Shown: in pieces, positions 17,847-26,964 of the stretch
How the letters are laid out: each line of letters begins with the position of its first letter
How positions within the stretch are numbered: the stretch's first letter is position 1
Source: Flagellimonas abyssi
Lineage (GTDB): Bacteria; Bacteroidota; Bacteroidia; Flavobacteriales; Flavobacteriaceae
Assembly (NCBI RefSeq): GCF_019457905.1
Contig: NZ_JAHZSV010000003.1
Coordinates: 310,001 to 374,000 of the forward strand
Direction of reading: 5' to 3'
Length of the DNA stretch: 64,000 nucleotides
Notes under the pieces: generated by a model
Seen by the model: the letters and a program-made list of their open reading frames with translations, nothing else
Told to the model about the DNA's origin: nothing
Databases searched by the model: none
Program-made: the position numbers and the translations under genes

Positions 17847-18895
17847 CTATACATCGTCATAATCCACCTTTATACTTGGGGTGGTAGGATGCGATTGACA
17901 GGTGAGGATAAACCCTTCTTCAATTTCGCTGTCGGTCAGGATCTGGTTCCTTACCATTTCCACCTTCCCTTCGGTAAGTCGGGCAATGCAGCTACTGCAA
18001 ACACCGCCTTGGCAAGAGTACGGAGCATCTATATCTTCTTTTAGGACCGCATCCAACACCCGTTCCTTTTTGTCCATTACAAAGGTAAAGGTCTCATCGT
18101 CCAAAAGAACTTCCACTCTTGTTTTGCCTTCCAGTTCTTCGGCAAGCTCGTCATCGCCATCATCATCGGTGGTAAACAGTTCAAAGTGGATTTTTTTCTT
18201 GGGAACACCATTGTCTTGTAAGGTATCCGTTACCTGCTCGATCATTTCTTCTGGGCCACAAAGGTAAAAACCATCAAACTCGGTTCCCTTGAACTTGTTT
18301 TTGAGCACAAAATTCACGGTCGAACGCTCTATCCGTCCAAAAAGGGCATCTTCCTCGGTGGACCTGCTGTACACATACTGTACAAAAAAGCGGTCTCCAT
18401 AACGTTCCTTAATGGATTGTATGGTCTTAAAATACATGGTCTCTTCGGGAGATTGATTTCCGAAGACCAAGACAAAATTGCTTTCTGGGTTGCTCTCCAA
18501 AACTGTTTGGGCAATGCTCATAATAGGAGTAATGCCACTACCGGCCGCAAAGGCCGCTATTTTTTTGGCGAGGTCTCATCAAAAATAAATCGTCCCTCAG
18601 GAAACATCACCTCTATAGAGTCGCCTGCCTTTAATTGTTCGTTGGCATAGACGGAAAAAGTCCCTCCATCCATTTTTTTGATGCCCACGGTCAATTTGCC
18701 GGACGAAGGGGGTGATGAAATGGAATAGGCCCTGCGAAGTTCCTTTCCATCCAAAGTGAATTTTAAGGTAATGTATTGACCAGCTTTAAAGCTGTAATCC
18801 TCTTTTAAGTTTCCCGGTATGTCAAAGGTAAGGGCCACGGCATTTGGCGTCAATCGGTCCACCGCAGCTATTTTTAGGGCATGAAAATGACTCAT
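17847..18895 (-). pseudogene. PaaE-like ferredoxin/NAD(P)H reductase, frameshifted at a run of seven A
   Basis: Together the two parts encode a complete, about 349-residue reductase: an FAD-binding domain (RRAYSISSPP, residues 1-110), an NAD-binding domain (AAGSGITPIM, then FYLCGPEEMI) and a C-terminal 2Fe-2S ferredoxin domain (PYSCQGGVCSSC and a later TCQSHP). The N-terminal frame stops at TAG 18559-18557 right after a run of seven A (18566-18560 on the minus strand); the rest continues in the -1 frame. One more A would restore it. The site reads CC-A-AAA-AAA-TAG, which is also a classical -1 slippery heptamer, so recoding or a homopolymer sequencing error are alternatives to a true mutation. 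Electron transfer from NAD(P)H to an oxygenase or desaturase is the family role. Confidence 0.8.
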
Positions 18896-18911
18896 GTATC
18901 GAATTTTGCTG

Positions 18912-18919
18912 CAAAATTA
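18912..18919 (-). promoter_or_regulatory. Putative -7 box (TAATTTTG) of the reductase gene
   Basis: On the minus strand TAATTTTG matches TAnnTTTG, 16 bases before the ATG at 18895. No good -33 TTG is seen. Confidence 0.35.
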
Positions 18920-19016
18920 AGCATTACAGACGTTTTGCACGCCTATTTTTATAAAAAGCATGTCTCTTCTGTAACAAATCCGATAAATTAGACACCAACA
19001 AAAAAAAACGCCAACC

Positions 19017-20486
19017 ATGCTCAAACATTTTATTGGACTCCAATGGAAGTCTTTTTTTAGGTCAGCCACTTTTAAGACCGAGATCTGGTTTAAGATATTG
19101 ATGGCCTTGGGGGCCCTATACTTTGTTGTGGTTTTCCTGGGAATGGGTGTCGGTGCCTTTTTCCTGATCAAGGAAATGGAAATCGGGGATCCGCTTCGTG
19201 TTGTCAATCAGTTTATGATCTATTATTTGGCCTTTGACCTAGTGTTTAGGTACATGCTGCAAAAAATGCCCGTCACCAACATTAAACCATTGCTCTATTT
19301 GCCCATTAACAAGAGCAAAGTGGTCAATTTTTCATTGGGAAAAACGGTAATATCCTTCTTTAACCTTGCACATGCCTTCTTCTTTATTCCGTTTAGTATA
19401 GTTTTACTTGTGGAGGGATATCCACCTTTGCAAGTCGTAGGTTGGCATCTGGCATTAATGGCCATAATTTACTGCAACAACTTTATCAATGTAATGGTGA
19501 ACAACCAGAATGTGGTTTTTTATGTCATTGCGGCATTGTTCATTGTTGCGGGGGCATCACAGTATTACCAATGGTTTGATATTACCATCTATACCGGTCC
19601 AATTTTCGATTTTTTCTACGACATCCCTTGGACGGCGATTATCCCTTGGTTGATTTTGGTAGGATTGTACTATGGGGCCTTTGCCTATTTTAAAAAACAT
19701 ATGTATCTGGATGGCGGTTTGGCCAAGAAACAGACCGAGGCCAAGACCGAGAACCTGGAATGGTTGGACCGCTTTGGGAATTTGGGAACCTTCCTGAAGA
19801 ACGACATCAAACTGATAAAACGAAACAAAAGATCACGTTCTGCCGTAATTGCAGGCGCCTTCTTCATATTTTACGGCCTCCTGTTTTTTACCGGAGCTTT
19901 GGAAGTTTACGATGGTCCTTTCTGGAAGATTTTTGCAGGGATATTCGTTACCGGCGGCTTCCTGTTCAGTTTTGGGCAGTATGTGCCCAGTTGGGACAGT
20001 AGTTATTACCCCTTGATGATGAGCCAAAACATTAAATACCGCGAATACCTCTCCTCAAAATGGTATTTGGTGATCATTGCGACCATTATATCCACCATTT
20101 TGGCCACTTTCTATATCTATTTTGGATGGGAAGCCTATGCTGCCGTTTTGGTAGGGGCCATTTACAACATTGGAATCAACAGCTATCTGGTGCTTTGGGG
20201 CGGAGCTTACGTCAAAACGCCGATAGATCTTACATCTAACAAAAAGGCATTTGGAGACAAGCAGGCTTTTAACGCAAAAACGCTTCTGCTCACTTTACCA
20301 AAATTGGTATTGCCCATTGGTATTTACGCCATTGGCCACTTTTTGATCAACCCGATGGCCGGATACATTTTTGTGGCCGTTTTTGGACTGCTCGGATTCG
20401 TTTTCAAGAACAAAGTGTTCACCATGATCGAGGGCATTTATAAAAAAGAGAAGTACAAAACTTTACTGGCATACAAACAGAAATAA
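19017..20486 (+). CDS. ABC exporter membrane subunit, DUF5687 family
   Basis: The 489-residue membrane protein has about twelve hydrophobic helices and the DUF5687 look (MLKHFIGLQWKSFFRS at the start, LYLPINKSKVVNFSLGK near residue 100). Members are permease partners of the ATPase encoded just downstream, 21 bases away on the same strand. The substrate of this exporter type is not known. The start ATG 19017 is the first in frame and gives a normal cytosolic N-terminus. Confidence 0.83.
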   Translation: MLKHFIGLQWKSFFRSATFKTEIWFKILMALGALYFVVVFLGMGVGAFFLIKEMEIGDPLRVVNQFMIYYLAFDLVFRYMLQKMPVTNIKPLLYLPINKSKVVNFSLGKTVISFFNLAHAFFFIPFSIVLLVEGYPPLQVVGWHLALMAIIYCNNFINVMVNNQNVVFYVIAALFIVAGASQYYQWFDITIYTGPIFDFFYDIPWTAIIPWLILVGLYYGAFAYFKKHMYLDGGLAKKQTEAKTENLEWLDRFGNLGTFLKNDIKLIKRNKRSRSAVIAGAFFIFYGLLFFTGALEVYDGPFWKIFAGIFVTGGFLFSFGQYVPSWDSSYYPLMMSQNIKYREYLSSKWYLVIIATIISTILATFYIYFGWEAYAAVLVGAIYNIGINSYLVLWGGAYVKTPIDLTSNKKAFGDKQAFNAKTLLLTLPKLVLPIGIYAIGHFLINPMAGYIFVAVFGLLGFVFKNKVFTMIEGIYKKEKYKTLLAYKQK

Positions 20487-20507
20487 CACACCATTAATAT
20501 AAAAAAC

Positions 20508-21203
20508 ATGATCACAGTTCATAATTTGACCAAGACCTACGGCGAGAACACCGTTTTGAACATTGACCACTTGGAGATTCCCAAAGGACAGAGCTTTGGC
20601 CTGGTCGGGAACAATGGAGCGGGGAAAACAACGCTTTTCAGTTTGTTGCTCGATTTGATCCAGCCCTCATCCGGCCATATCATCAATAAAGATGTGCAAG
20701 TGGACCAGAGCGAGGATTGGAAGCCCTTTACCTCTGCCTTTATCGATGAGACCTTCTTGATCGGGTACCTCACTCCCGAAGAGTACTTCTACTTTATCGG
20801 GGAGCTGCGCGGCAGGAACAAGGCCGATGTGGATGCCCTGTTGTCCAATTTTGAGGATTTCTTTCACGATGAGATCTTGGGCCAGAAAAAGTATTTGCGG
20901 GACCTTTCCAAAGGAAACCAGAAGAAAGTGGGCATTGTGGCCAGCTTTATCGGCAACCCCGAAGTGGTGATCTTGGACGAGCCTTTTGCCAATTTGGACC
21001 CGACCACCCAAATCCGATTAAAGGGAATCATTAAGGATTTGGCCGCCAAAGAAGGCGTGACGGTACTGGTATCCAGTCACGATTTGATCCACGTAACCGA
21101 AGTCTGCGAACGGATCGTGGTGCTCAACAAGGGCGAAATTGTGAAGGATATCCATACCTCTGCGGAAACCATGAAGGAACTCGAAGCCTTCTTTGCAGGT
21201 TAA
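20508..21203 (+). CDS. ABC transporter ATP-binding protein
   Basis: The 231-residue ATPase has Walker A at residues about 34-41 (GNNGAGKTT), signature LSKGNQKKVGI, Walker B with catalytic Glu VVILDEPFANLDP, and the switch His in SSHDL. It resembles the ATPases of simple two-component exporters (CcmA/drug-resistance type). It must work with the DUF5687 membrane protein encoded 21 bases upstream. Confidence 0.95.
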   Translation: MITVHNLTKTYGENTVLNIDHLEIPKGQSFGLVGNNGAGKTTLFSLLLDLIQPSSGHIINKDVQVDQSEDWKPFTSAFIDETFLIGYLTPEEYFYFIGELRGRNKADVDALLSNFEDFFHDEILGQKKYLRDLSKGNQKKVGIVASFIGNPEVVILDEPFANLDPTTQIRLKGIIKDLAAKEGVTVLVSSHDLIHVTEVCERIVVLNKGEIVKDIHTSAETMKELEAFFAG

Positions 21204-21235
21204 TGTTTGAAAATTGACATTAAAATTCTTGCATT

Positions 21236-21300
21236 TTATCGATAAGCCTTATAATAATCCGCTCATTTTTGAGTTTAAGGTTACACAAGATTATCGATAA
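21236..21300. repeat. Two copies of the palindrome TTATCGATAA before sprE
   Basis: The 10-base palindrome TTATCGATAA occurs at 21236-21245 and again at 21291-21300, the second ending two bases before the sprE start codon. It may be a pair of operator sites, or chance; no known binding protein is named. Confidence 0.4.
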
Positions 21301-21302
21301 TT

Positions 21303-23834
21303 TTGAAGCTTCATCATACATTTTTAGGCGCCATGGTTTTGGGAGGACTTGCATTCAATGCCTGTTCCACCCAAAAGGACAAGTTCATCAACCGAAATTG
21401 GCACGCCATCAATACCGAGTTCAATACCTTGTACAACGGTAACCTGGCCTTTCAAAAAGGGCTGGAAGAAATCAATGCCAATTATCGGGACGACTATTGG
21501 GAAATCCTTCCCGTGGAGCGACTCAAGGTGACCGATGAGATAAAACTGGACTCCGAGGACAACAATCCCAACTTTCTTATTGCAGAGGAAAAGGCCACCA
21601 AGGCCATCCAAAAGCACAGCATGGACATCAAGGACGAGGAGCGCAATCCACAGATCGATGAAGCATTCTTTTTGTTGGGGAAGTCCAGATATTTTGACCA
21701 ACGCTATATTCCCGCGCTGGAATCTTTCAACTACATCCTTAGAAAGTACAGCAAGAGCGACAAATTGAACGAAGCCACCATTTGGAGGGAAAAAACCAAC
21801 ATGCGGTTGGACAACCCCGAAGTGGCCATTAAAAACTTGAAGCGGCTTTTCAAATACGAAAAGCTGAAGGACCAGGAATATGCCGATGCCAATGCGGTTC
21901 TCGCCCAGTGCTATATCAACTTGAACGCGCCCGATACCGCCATTCAAAAATTAAAAATATCCCAGGCGTACACCAAAAAGAATCCCGAAAAAGGAAGATA
22001 CCTGTTCATCATTGGGCAGTTGTACGACCAATTGGGGCATCAGGATAGTGCCAACTACGCCTACAACAAGGTCATTGAGCTCAATCGTAAATCGCCACGG
22101 GTGTATATGATCAATGCGCACCTAAAGAAAATTCAGAACACCGAACTTACGGAGGGGAACCGGGAAGAAATGCTGGAATATCTCACCGATTTAGAAGAGA
22201 ATAGGGAGAACCGACCATTTCTGGACAAGATCTACCGTCAAGTGGCCGATTATCATTTGGCCTACGAAGAGGATAGTTTGGCCTTGGTTTATTATAACAA
22301 ATCGATTCAGGCGACCCAAGGAGAACGCAAGTTGTTCGCCTTGAACTATCAAAGTTTGGCAGACTATTATTTTGATAAGGACGAATATCGATTGGCCGGT
22401 TCCTACTACGATAGTACTTTGACCAACCTGAACGAAAACACAAGAAAGCATCGCAGCATCAGTAAAAAACTGGACAACCTAGAGGATGTAATCAAATATG
22501 AGGATATCGTTCAGCACGCCGATAGTGTGATTACATTGTACCAAATGCCCGTTGCAGAACGAACCGCTTATTTTGAGGATTATATTGCCGAGATGAAACG
22601 CATTGAAGAAGCGGAGGCGGTGAAACAACTGGAACGTACCAATGCCGGTTTTGCTACGTTTGCCAACAGTAAGGGCGGTAAAGAGAATCAGGGAAAGTTC
22701 TATTTCTATAACATTACCAGTCTGGGCCACGGCAGAAACGATTTTAAGACCCGTTGGGGCACAAGGAATTTAGAGGACGATTGGCGCTGGAGCAACAAAT
22801 CCAAAACCTTGGTTTCCGAAGCAACGGGAGAGGAGATTGCTGCCAACGAAGAAGTGTTGACCGAGGACCAAAAATATTCAGTCGACTATTATTTGGAACA
22901 AGTGCCCACCGATGTGGCCGTTATCGATAGTTTGAAGGGTGAACGCAACTTCGCCAATTATCAATTGGGTCTGATTTATAAAGAGAAGTTCAAGGACAAT
23001 ATGCTGGCCGCTGCCAAATTGGAGCGCGTACTGTCCTCCAATCCCGAAGAGCGCTTGATTTTGCCATCAAAATATAATCTGTACAAGATTTATGAGGAAT
23101 CCGGAAGCCCATTGGCCGTGGACATGAAACAGAACATCATCACCGATCACCCGGATACACGTTACGCAGAAATTTTGTTGAACCCACAGGCTGTACTTGA
23201 CGGAAATACGGATAGTCCTGATGCGAGGTATGCGGCCTTGTTCAAAAAGTATGAACAGCAGCAATTTTTGGAAGTTATTACCCAATCGGAAGAATATATC
23301 AACCAATTTACGGGAGATCCCATTGTGCCCAAGTTCGAGATGCTAAAAGCGAACGCCATTGGCCGTTTGCAAGGTTTTGAACCCTTTAAGGAAGCTTTGA
23401 ACTATGTAGCACTCACCTATCCCAACAATCCCGAGGGCAAAAAGGCCGAACAGATGGTAGAGGAGCAACTTCCCAAATTGGAGACCAAGGAGTTTTCCCC
23501 AGAAACAGGTTCCACAGGAGCAGGAAACTGGAAAGTGGTTTTTCCGTTCAAGATCAAGAATGATGAAAATGCGACCAAGCTCAAAAACCGTTTGGTCGAG
23601 GTGGTGGACGAACTAAATTACAAGAACATTATATCCAAGGACATCTATAATTTGGAAGATGAGTTTGTGGTGGTACATGGGTTTCCATCCCAAGATTTCG
23701 CCCTGGGCTTTGCTGAGCTTATAAAAAACAATAAGGACTACCTCATTAAAGATGAGAATTTTGTAGTTTTATCCGACAATTATAAAATCATACAGGTCCA
23801 TAAGAATTTGGAATCGTACAAAGCACAATTTTAA
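21303..23834 (+). CDS. sprE: Type IX secretion/gliding lipoprotein PorW/SprE, TPR protein
   Basis: SprE (PorW) is a periplasmic TPR lipoprotein needed for type IX secretion and gliding motility; it connects the PorKN ring to the motor or translocon. The 843-residue protein begins MKLHHTFLGAMVLGGLAFNACST, a lipoprotein signal with Cys at residue 21. The family signature (RNWHAINTEFNTLYNGNLAF) and helical repeats follow. The start is TTG 21303: an in-frame stop at 21276 and no ATG or GTG in between leave no better choice. Length is normal. Bactofilin and the ATP synthase genes follow on the same strand. Confidence 0.9.
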   Translation: MKLHHTFLGAMVLGGLAFNACSTQKDKFINRNWHAINTEFNTLYNGNLAFQKGLEEINANYRDDYWEILPVERLKVTDEIKLDSEDNNPNFLIAEEKATKAIQKHSMDIKDEERNPQIDEAFFLLGKSRYFDQRYIPALESFNYILRKYSKSDKLNEATIWREKTNMRLDNPEVAIKNLKRLFKYEKLKDQEYADANAVLAQCYINLNAPDTAIQKLKISQAYTKKNPEKGRYLFIIGQLYDQLGHQDSANYAYNKVIELNRKSPRVYMINAHLKKIQNTELTEGNREEMLEYLTDLEENRENRPFLDKIYRQVADYHLAYEEDSLALVYYNKSIQATQGERKLFALNYQSLADYYFDKDEYRLAGSYYDSTLTNLNENTRKHRSISKKLDNLEDVIKYEDIVQHADSVITLYQMPVAERTAYFEDYIAEMKRIEEAEAVKQLERTNAGFATFANSKGGKENQGKFYFYNITSLGHGRNDFKTRWGTRNLEDDWRWSNKSKTLVSEATGEEIAANEEVLTEDQKYSVDYYLEQVPTDVAVIDSLKGERNFANYQLGLIYKEKFKDNMLAAAKLERVLSSNPEERLILPSKYNLYKIYEESGSPLAVDMKQNIITDHPDTRYAEILLNPQAVLDGNTDSPDARYAALFKKYEQQQFLEVITQSEEYINQFTGDPIVPKFEMLKANAIGRLQGFEPFKEALNYVALTYPNNPEGKKAEQMVEEQLPKLETKEFSPETGSTGAGNWKVVFPFKIKNDENATKLKNRLVEVVDELNYKNIISKDIYNLEDEFVVVHGFPSQDFALGFAELIKNNKDYLIKDENFVVLSDNYKIIQVHKNLESYKAQF

Positions 23835-23855
23835 TCCCCAAAACCCTAGAACACT

Positions 23856-24281
23856 ATGTTTTCTGACAACAAAAAACCACGACCTATGAATGAATTTGGC
23901 GGGCAGCCCAACAGAATTGAAAAGAACACTAAAATAAAAGGCGATATTACTTCGGAAGCCGACTTTAGAATAGATGGCAAACTGGAGGGCAATGTGACCA
24001 CGTCCGGTAAGGTCGTTATCGGAAAGGATGGCTATATCAACGGAAAGGTAGAGTGCGTGAATGCTGATATCGAAGGCAAATTCAATGGTGAGCTCCATGT
24101 AAAGGACCTTCTTTCCCTAAAATCTTCTGCATATATCGAAGGTACCGTAAGCGTAGCAAAATTGGCCGTGGAACCCGGGGCAACCTTTAATGCCGCCTGT
24201 ACCATGGGCAAGGGTGCTGCATCTGCATCCGCAACCAAAATGCAGTCAACCACAAAGAATGAGCCAGCAAAAGCCTCCTAA
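23856..24281 (+). CDS. Bactofilin family polymer-forming protein
   Basis: The 141-residue protein carries the bactofilin beta-helix: repeated short strands from IEKNTKIKGDITSEADFRIDG through GKVVIGKDGYINGKVECVNADI to SSAYIEGTVSVAKLAVEPGA. The N- and C-terminal tails are disordered and charged or Ala/Ser-rich. Bactofilins form nucleotide-free filaments that act as membrane-linked scaffolds in cell shape or surface machinery. The gene lies 21 bases after sprE, and its end overlaps the AtpZ-like gene by 23 bases. Confidence 0.92.
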   Translation: MFSDNKKPRPMNEFGGQPNRIEKNTKIKGDITSEADFRIDGKLEGNVTTSGKVVIGKDGYINGKVECVNADIEGKFNGELHVKDLLSLKSSAYIEGTVSVAKLAVEPGATFNAACTMGKGAASASATKMQSTTKNEPAKAS

Positions 24282-24489
24282 AAAGTATAAAAAGACAATC
24301 AATACAGCCGCCCGTTTGTCTGGTTCCGCCATTCAAATGGGCGTTGTCATTTATTTGGGCGTATGGGGCGGTAAATGGCTGGATGGTCATTTTCGGACGG
24401 AAAGGGTATTCTTGCCCATCTGCACGGTACTTGCGGTTGGTATTTCCATATATTTGGTAATTCAACAGGTCAAAAAAATCAACGATTGA
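24259..24489 (+). CDS. AtpZ/AtpI family small membrane protein of the ATP synthase operon
   Basis: The 76-residue protein, MSQQKPPKKYKKTINTAARL, has two membrane helices with the Gly-rich IYLGVWGGKWLDGHF between them, as in AtpZ/AtpI. These proteins help c-ring assembly or magnesium uptake at the start of F-ATPase operons. I chose ATG 24259 rather than an upstream in-frame ATG at 24190 because the extra 23 residues lie wholly inside bactofilin and look unlike the family. It overlaps bactofilin by 23 bases. Confidence 0.82.
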   Translation: MSQQKPPKKYKKTINTAARLSGSAIQMGVVIYLGVWGGKWLDGHFRTERVFLPICTVLAVGISIYLVIQQVKKIND

Positions 24490-24875
24490 AGTTAAGGACT
24501 TACCCTATTCGATTTGTTTTCCTTTTGTTAGTGGGATTAATAGCCTTGTTCTTTGCACAGTCATGGATTTTGGAGGGCAAGGGCCATGACCCGCACTCAC
24601 TACATATTATAAAGAGCTATGTGCTCAACCTGATAATGGCTTTGATCGTTTTTTTCGCCATTTACATTTTCAGGAACAAATACAGGGACTTGCTCGGCTT
24701 CTTTTTTTTAGGGGGGAGTCTTCTAAAGTTTGCACTTTTTTTCATTTTTCTATACCCCTCCTATATTTTGGACGGCACTCTGGAGCGTTTGGAGTTCCTT
24801 GTGTTCTTTGTACCCTATGGATTTGCGCTCGTTCTGGAAACCTACTTTTTGGTGAAACTGCTTAATACTGTGTAA
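24486..24875 (+). CDS. Small membrane protein, DUF6168 family
   Basis: From TTG 24486 the frame encodes 129 residues, MKLRTYPIRFVFLLLVG, with four membrane helices. It matches the DUF6168 family found between AtpZ-like and atpB genes in Flavobacteriaceae and may be the local counterpart of AtpI, though this is inference. TTG overlaps the upstream stop by three bases (TTGA), a coupling arrangement; a longer reading from 24375 would run inside the previous gene and is unlikely. Confidence 0.7.
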   Translation: MKLRTYPIRFVFLLLVGLIALFFAQSWILEGKGHDPHSLHIIKSYVLNLIMALIVFFAIYIFRNKYRDLLGFFFLGGSLLKFALFFIFLYPSYILDGTLERLEFLVFFVPYGFALVLETYFLVKLLNTV

Positions 24876-24953
24876 CAAAGGGTGGATTTTCTTCAAAAAA
24901 AACAAAGAAAAAAATAATACCCGAAAAAGCTTTTTTCTTTTGAAGGAGCAATG

Positions 24954-24961
24954 TATTTTTG
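24954..24961 (+). promoter_or_regulatory. Putative -7 box (TATTTTTG) of the atpB-G operon
   Basis: TATTTTTG fits TAnnTTTG, 32 bases before the atpB ATG and inside a 118-base gap after the DUF6168 gene. A -33 TTG at the right distance is missing. Confidence 0.45.
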
Positions 24962-24993
24962 CACCAATTTTTGAGGACCCATAGTTGGATCAT

Positions 24994-26133
24994 ATGCGAT
25001 ATTCTTTTTTCAGTAAAAAACTAGTTGCCGTAATTTTTTTAATTGCGGGATTTGTATCGGCCCAAAATCATGAGGGAGAAGAAGTTGAAACCGGTGCGCA
25101 TGATTTAAAGACCCAAATCAAGGAATATATCGATCATCACTTGTTGGATTCGTATGACTTCAATCTGTATTCCTACACTACGGATGAAGGAGAGCACAAA
25201 TACATCGGATTCCCGCTTCCTGTGATTCTTTGGGACAATGGACTCAAGGTTTTTTCTTCTTCACAGTTTGAGCATGGGGAGGCCGTAGCTGAAGTGGATG
25301 GAAATCACTACGCACTTTATCACAACAAAATATACAAGACCGATGCCGAGGGAACCATTAATTTTGGTGGTCATCACGGAGACGAAACCCATACCGAGGA
25401 TGCTTTTGGCGAGGATTTGGTAGTGGATGATGCCCATCCGACCAACGAAAAGCCACTGGATTTCTCCATTACCAAAAATGTTGTTTTTATCATGGCCGTT
25501 GCGCTTTTGATGTTCTTGGTTTTCCGTTCCATGGCGAAAAGATATCAGAAGAGCACCATGCCAAGAGGTGTCGGAAGGTTTTTGGAGCCTTTGGTACTTT
25601 TTGTTCGTGATGAGATTGCCATTCCAAATATTGGGGAGCACAAGTACAAAAAATACATGAGTTATTTGCTTACCGTATTCTTCTTTGTGTGGGTCATCAA
25701 CCTATTGGGGCTTACCCCACTTGGGGTAAACGTAACCAACAATATTGCCGTTACTTTTGCCTTGGCGATGATCACTTACCTTATCACAACTTTTACGGGG
25801 AACAAGAACTACTGGAAGCACATCTTTTGGATGCCCGGCGTACCGGTTCCCATGAAGATTATATTGGCGCCCATCGAATTGTTGGGGACGTTCATCAAGC
25901 CATTTTCATTGATGATCCGTTTGTATGCCAACATCACCGCAGGTCACGTGGTATTAATGAGTATTATCGGGCTGATGTTCATATTTAAGAACTGGATAGG
26001 AAGCCCATTGTCCTTCTTGTTGGCATTCGCACTTTCTTTGTTGGAACTGTTGGTGGCGGCATTGCAGGCATATATTTTTACTATGTTGTCCGCCCTATAT
26101 TTTGGTATGGCGGTGGAAGAAGACCATCATTAA
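24994..26133 (+). CDS. atpB: F0F1 ATP synthase subunit a
   Basis: Subunit a forms the proton half-channels beside the c-ring. The 379-residue protein begins with a signal-like helix (MRYSFFSKKLVAVIFLIAGFVSAQ) and a His/Asp/Glu-rich extension of roughly 130 residues, an N-terminal region common in Bacteroidota. The conserved core follows, with the essential Arg in the SLMIRLYANITAGHVV helix and a last helix LLVAALQAYIFTMLSALYF. ATG 24994 is preferred to TTG 24985, because it directly opens the signal helix. Confidence 0.95.
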   Translation: MRYSFFSKKLVAVIFLIAGFVSAQNHEGEEVETGAHDLKTQIKEYIDHHLLDSYDFNLYSYTTDEGEHKYIGFPLPVILWDNGLKVFSSSQFEHGEAVAEVDGNHYALYHNKIYKTDAEGTINFGGHHGDETHTEDAFGEDLVVDDAHPTNEKPLDFSITKNVVFIMAVALLMFLVFRSMAKRYQKSTMPRGVGRFLEPLVLFVRDEIAIPNIGEHKYKKYMSYLLTVFFFVWVINLLGLTPLGVNVTNNIAVTFALAMITYLITTFTGNKNYWKHIFWMPGVPVPMKIILAPIELLGTFIKPFSLMIRLYANITAGHVVLMSIIGLMFIFKNWIGSPLSFLLAFALSLLELLVAALQAYIFTMLSALYFGMAVEEDHH

Positions 26134-26170
26134 TTAATAGTAGAACGTTTAATATTTAAATTCATATATC

Positions 26171-26362
26171 ATGACAATTCCAAACATCGTAGGTGCTGGT
26201 TTGATCGTAATCGGAGCAGGATTGGGTATCGGTAGAATCGGTGGACAGGCAATGGAAGCCATTGCACGTCAACCAGAAGCTTCTGGTAAGATCCAAACAG
26301 CAATGTTGATTGCGGCAGCCCTTATTGAAGGTATCGGTTTCGCAGCTCTTTTTGCAGCTTAA
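26171..26362 (+). CDS. atpE: F0F1 ATP synthase subunit c
   Basis: The 63-residue hairpin protein forms the proton-carrying c-ring. The first helix has the Gly-rich packing motif GAGLGIGRIGG, the loop ARQPE contacts the central stalk, and the ion-binding Glu is residue 53 in the second helix (LIEGIGF). It is 37 bases after atpB and is followed by a stem-loop that may separate its expression from that of the downstream genes. Confidence 0.97.
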   Translation: MTIPNIVGAGLIVIGAGLGIGRIGGQAMEAIARQPEASGKIQTAMLIAAALIEGIGFAALFAA

Positions 26363-26378
26363 TAACCGTTAAAACATT

Positions 26379-26415
26379 GATGAAGGCCATAGCGGTTGGC
26401 TATGGCCCTTCATTG
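26379..26415 (+). promoter_or_regulatory. Stem-loop between atpE and atpF
   Basis: Arms TGAAGGCCATAGC (26381-26393) and GCTATGGCCCTTCA (26399-26412) pair with one bulged base. The run after it is TTGATTTT, too weak for a full terminator. It could stabilise the atpE end or act as a leaky terminator, raising c-subunit yield; this is inference. Confidence 0.5.
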
Positions 26416-26458
26416 ATTTTAAAGTGATAGAGTTTAAAGAATTCATATTTTAAGATAA

Positions 26459-26959
26459 ATGGAAAAGTTAATCGAACAGTTTTCCTTCGGGTTGTTTTTC
26501 TGGCAATTGTTGCTTTTTGTCGCTCTTTTGTTCTTGCTTAGAAAGTATGCATGGAAACCCATCCTTGGAGCAGTTGAAAAACGTGAAGAAGGCATTAAAG
26601 GCGCACTTGAAGCTGCAGAAGCTGCAAAGAAAGAAATGCAGAACGTAACAGCCGACAGCGAAAGACTGTTGCAAGAAGCGAGAGCCGAAAGGGATGCATT
26701 GCTTAAAGAGGCAAGGGATATAAAAGCAAGCATTATCTCCGAGGCCAAAGAGCAGGCTCAGGTAGAGGGGAATAAGATGATCAAGCAGGCCCAGGCAACC
26801 ATAGAGAGCGAAAAGAAAGCAGCCGTAGCCGATATCAAAGCGCAGGTAGCGAGCTTATCTTTGGAAATTGCCGAAAAAGTAATCAAGGAAGAACTGTCCG
26901 AAAAAGGTAAGCAACAAAAGTTGGTCGAGGACATGTTGGGCGATATTAAACTGAACTAA
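26459..26959 (+). CDS. atpF: F0F1 ATP synthase subunit b
   Basis: Subunit b is the peripheral stalk that holds F1 to F0. The 166-residue protein begins with one membrane helix (FGLFFWQLLLFVALLFLLRKYAW), followed by a long charged coiled coil rich in Ala, Glu and Lys, ending in the delta-binding segment. Length and layout are usual. Start ATG 26459 gives MEKLIEQFSF. Confidence 0.96.
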   Translation: MEKLIEQFSFGLFFWQLLLFVALLFLLRKYAWKPILGAVEKREEGIKGALEAAEAAKKEMQNVTADSERLLQEARAERDALLKEARDIKASIISEAKEQAQVEGNKMIKQAQATIESEKKAAVADIKAQVASLSLEIAEKVIKEELSEKGKQQKLVEDMLGDIKLN

Positions 26960-26964
26960 GGAAC

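Noticed and set aside
21324..21947. 207-codon minus-strand frame opposite sprE
   Set aside because: Antisense shadow of a recognised gene; hydrophobic stretches are only the complement of charged codons.
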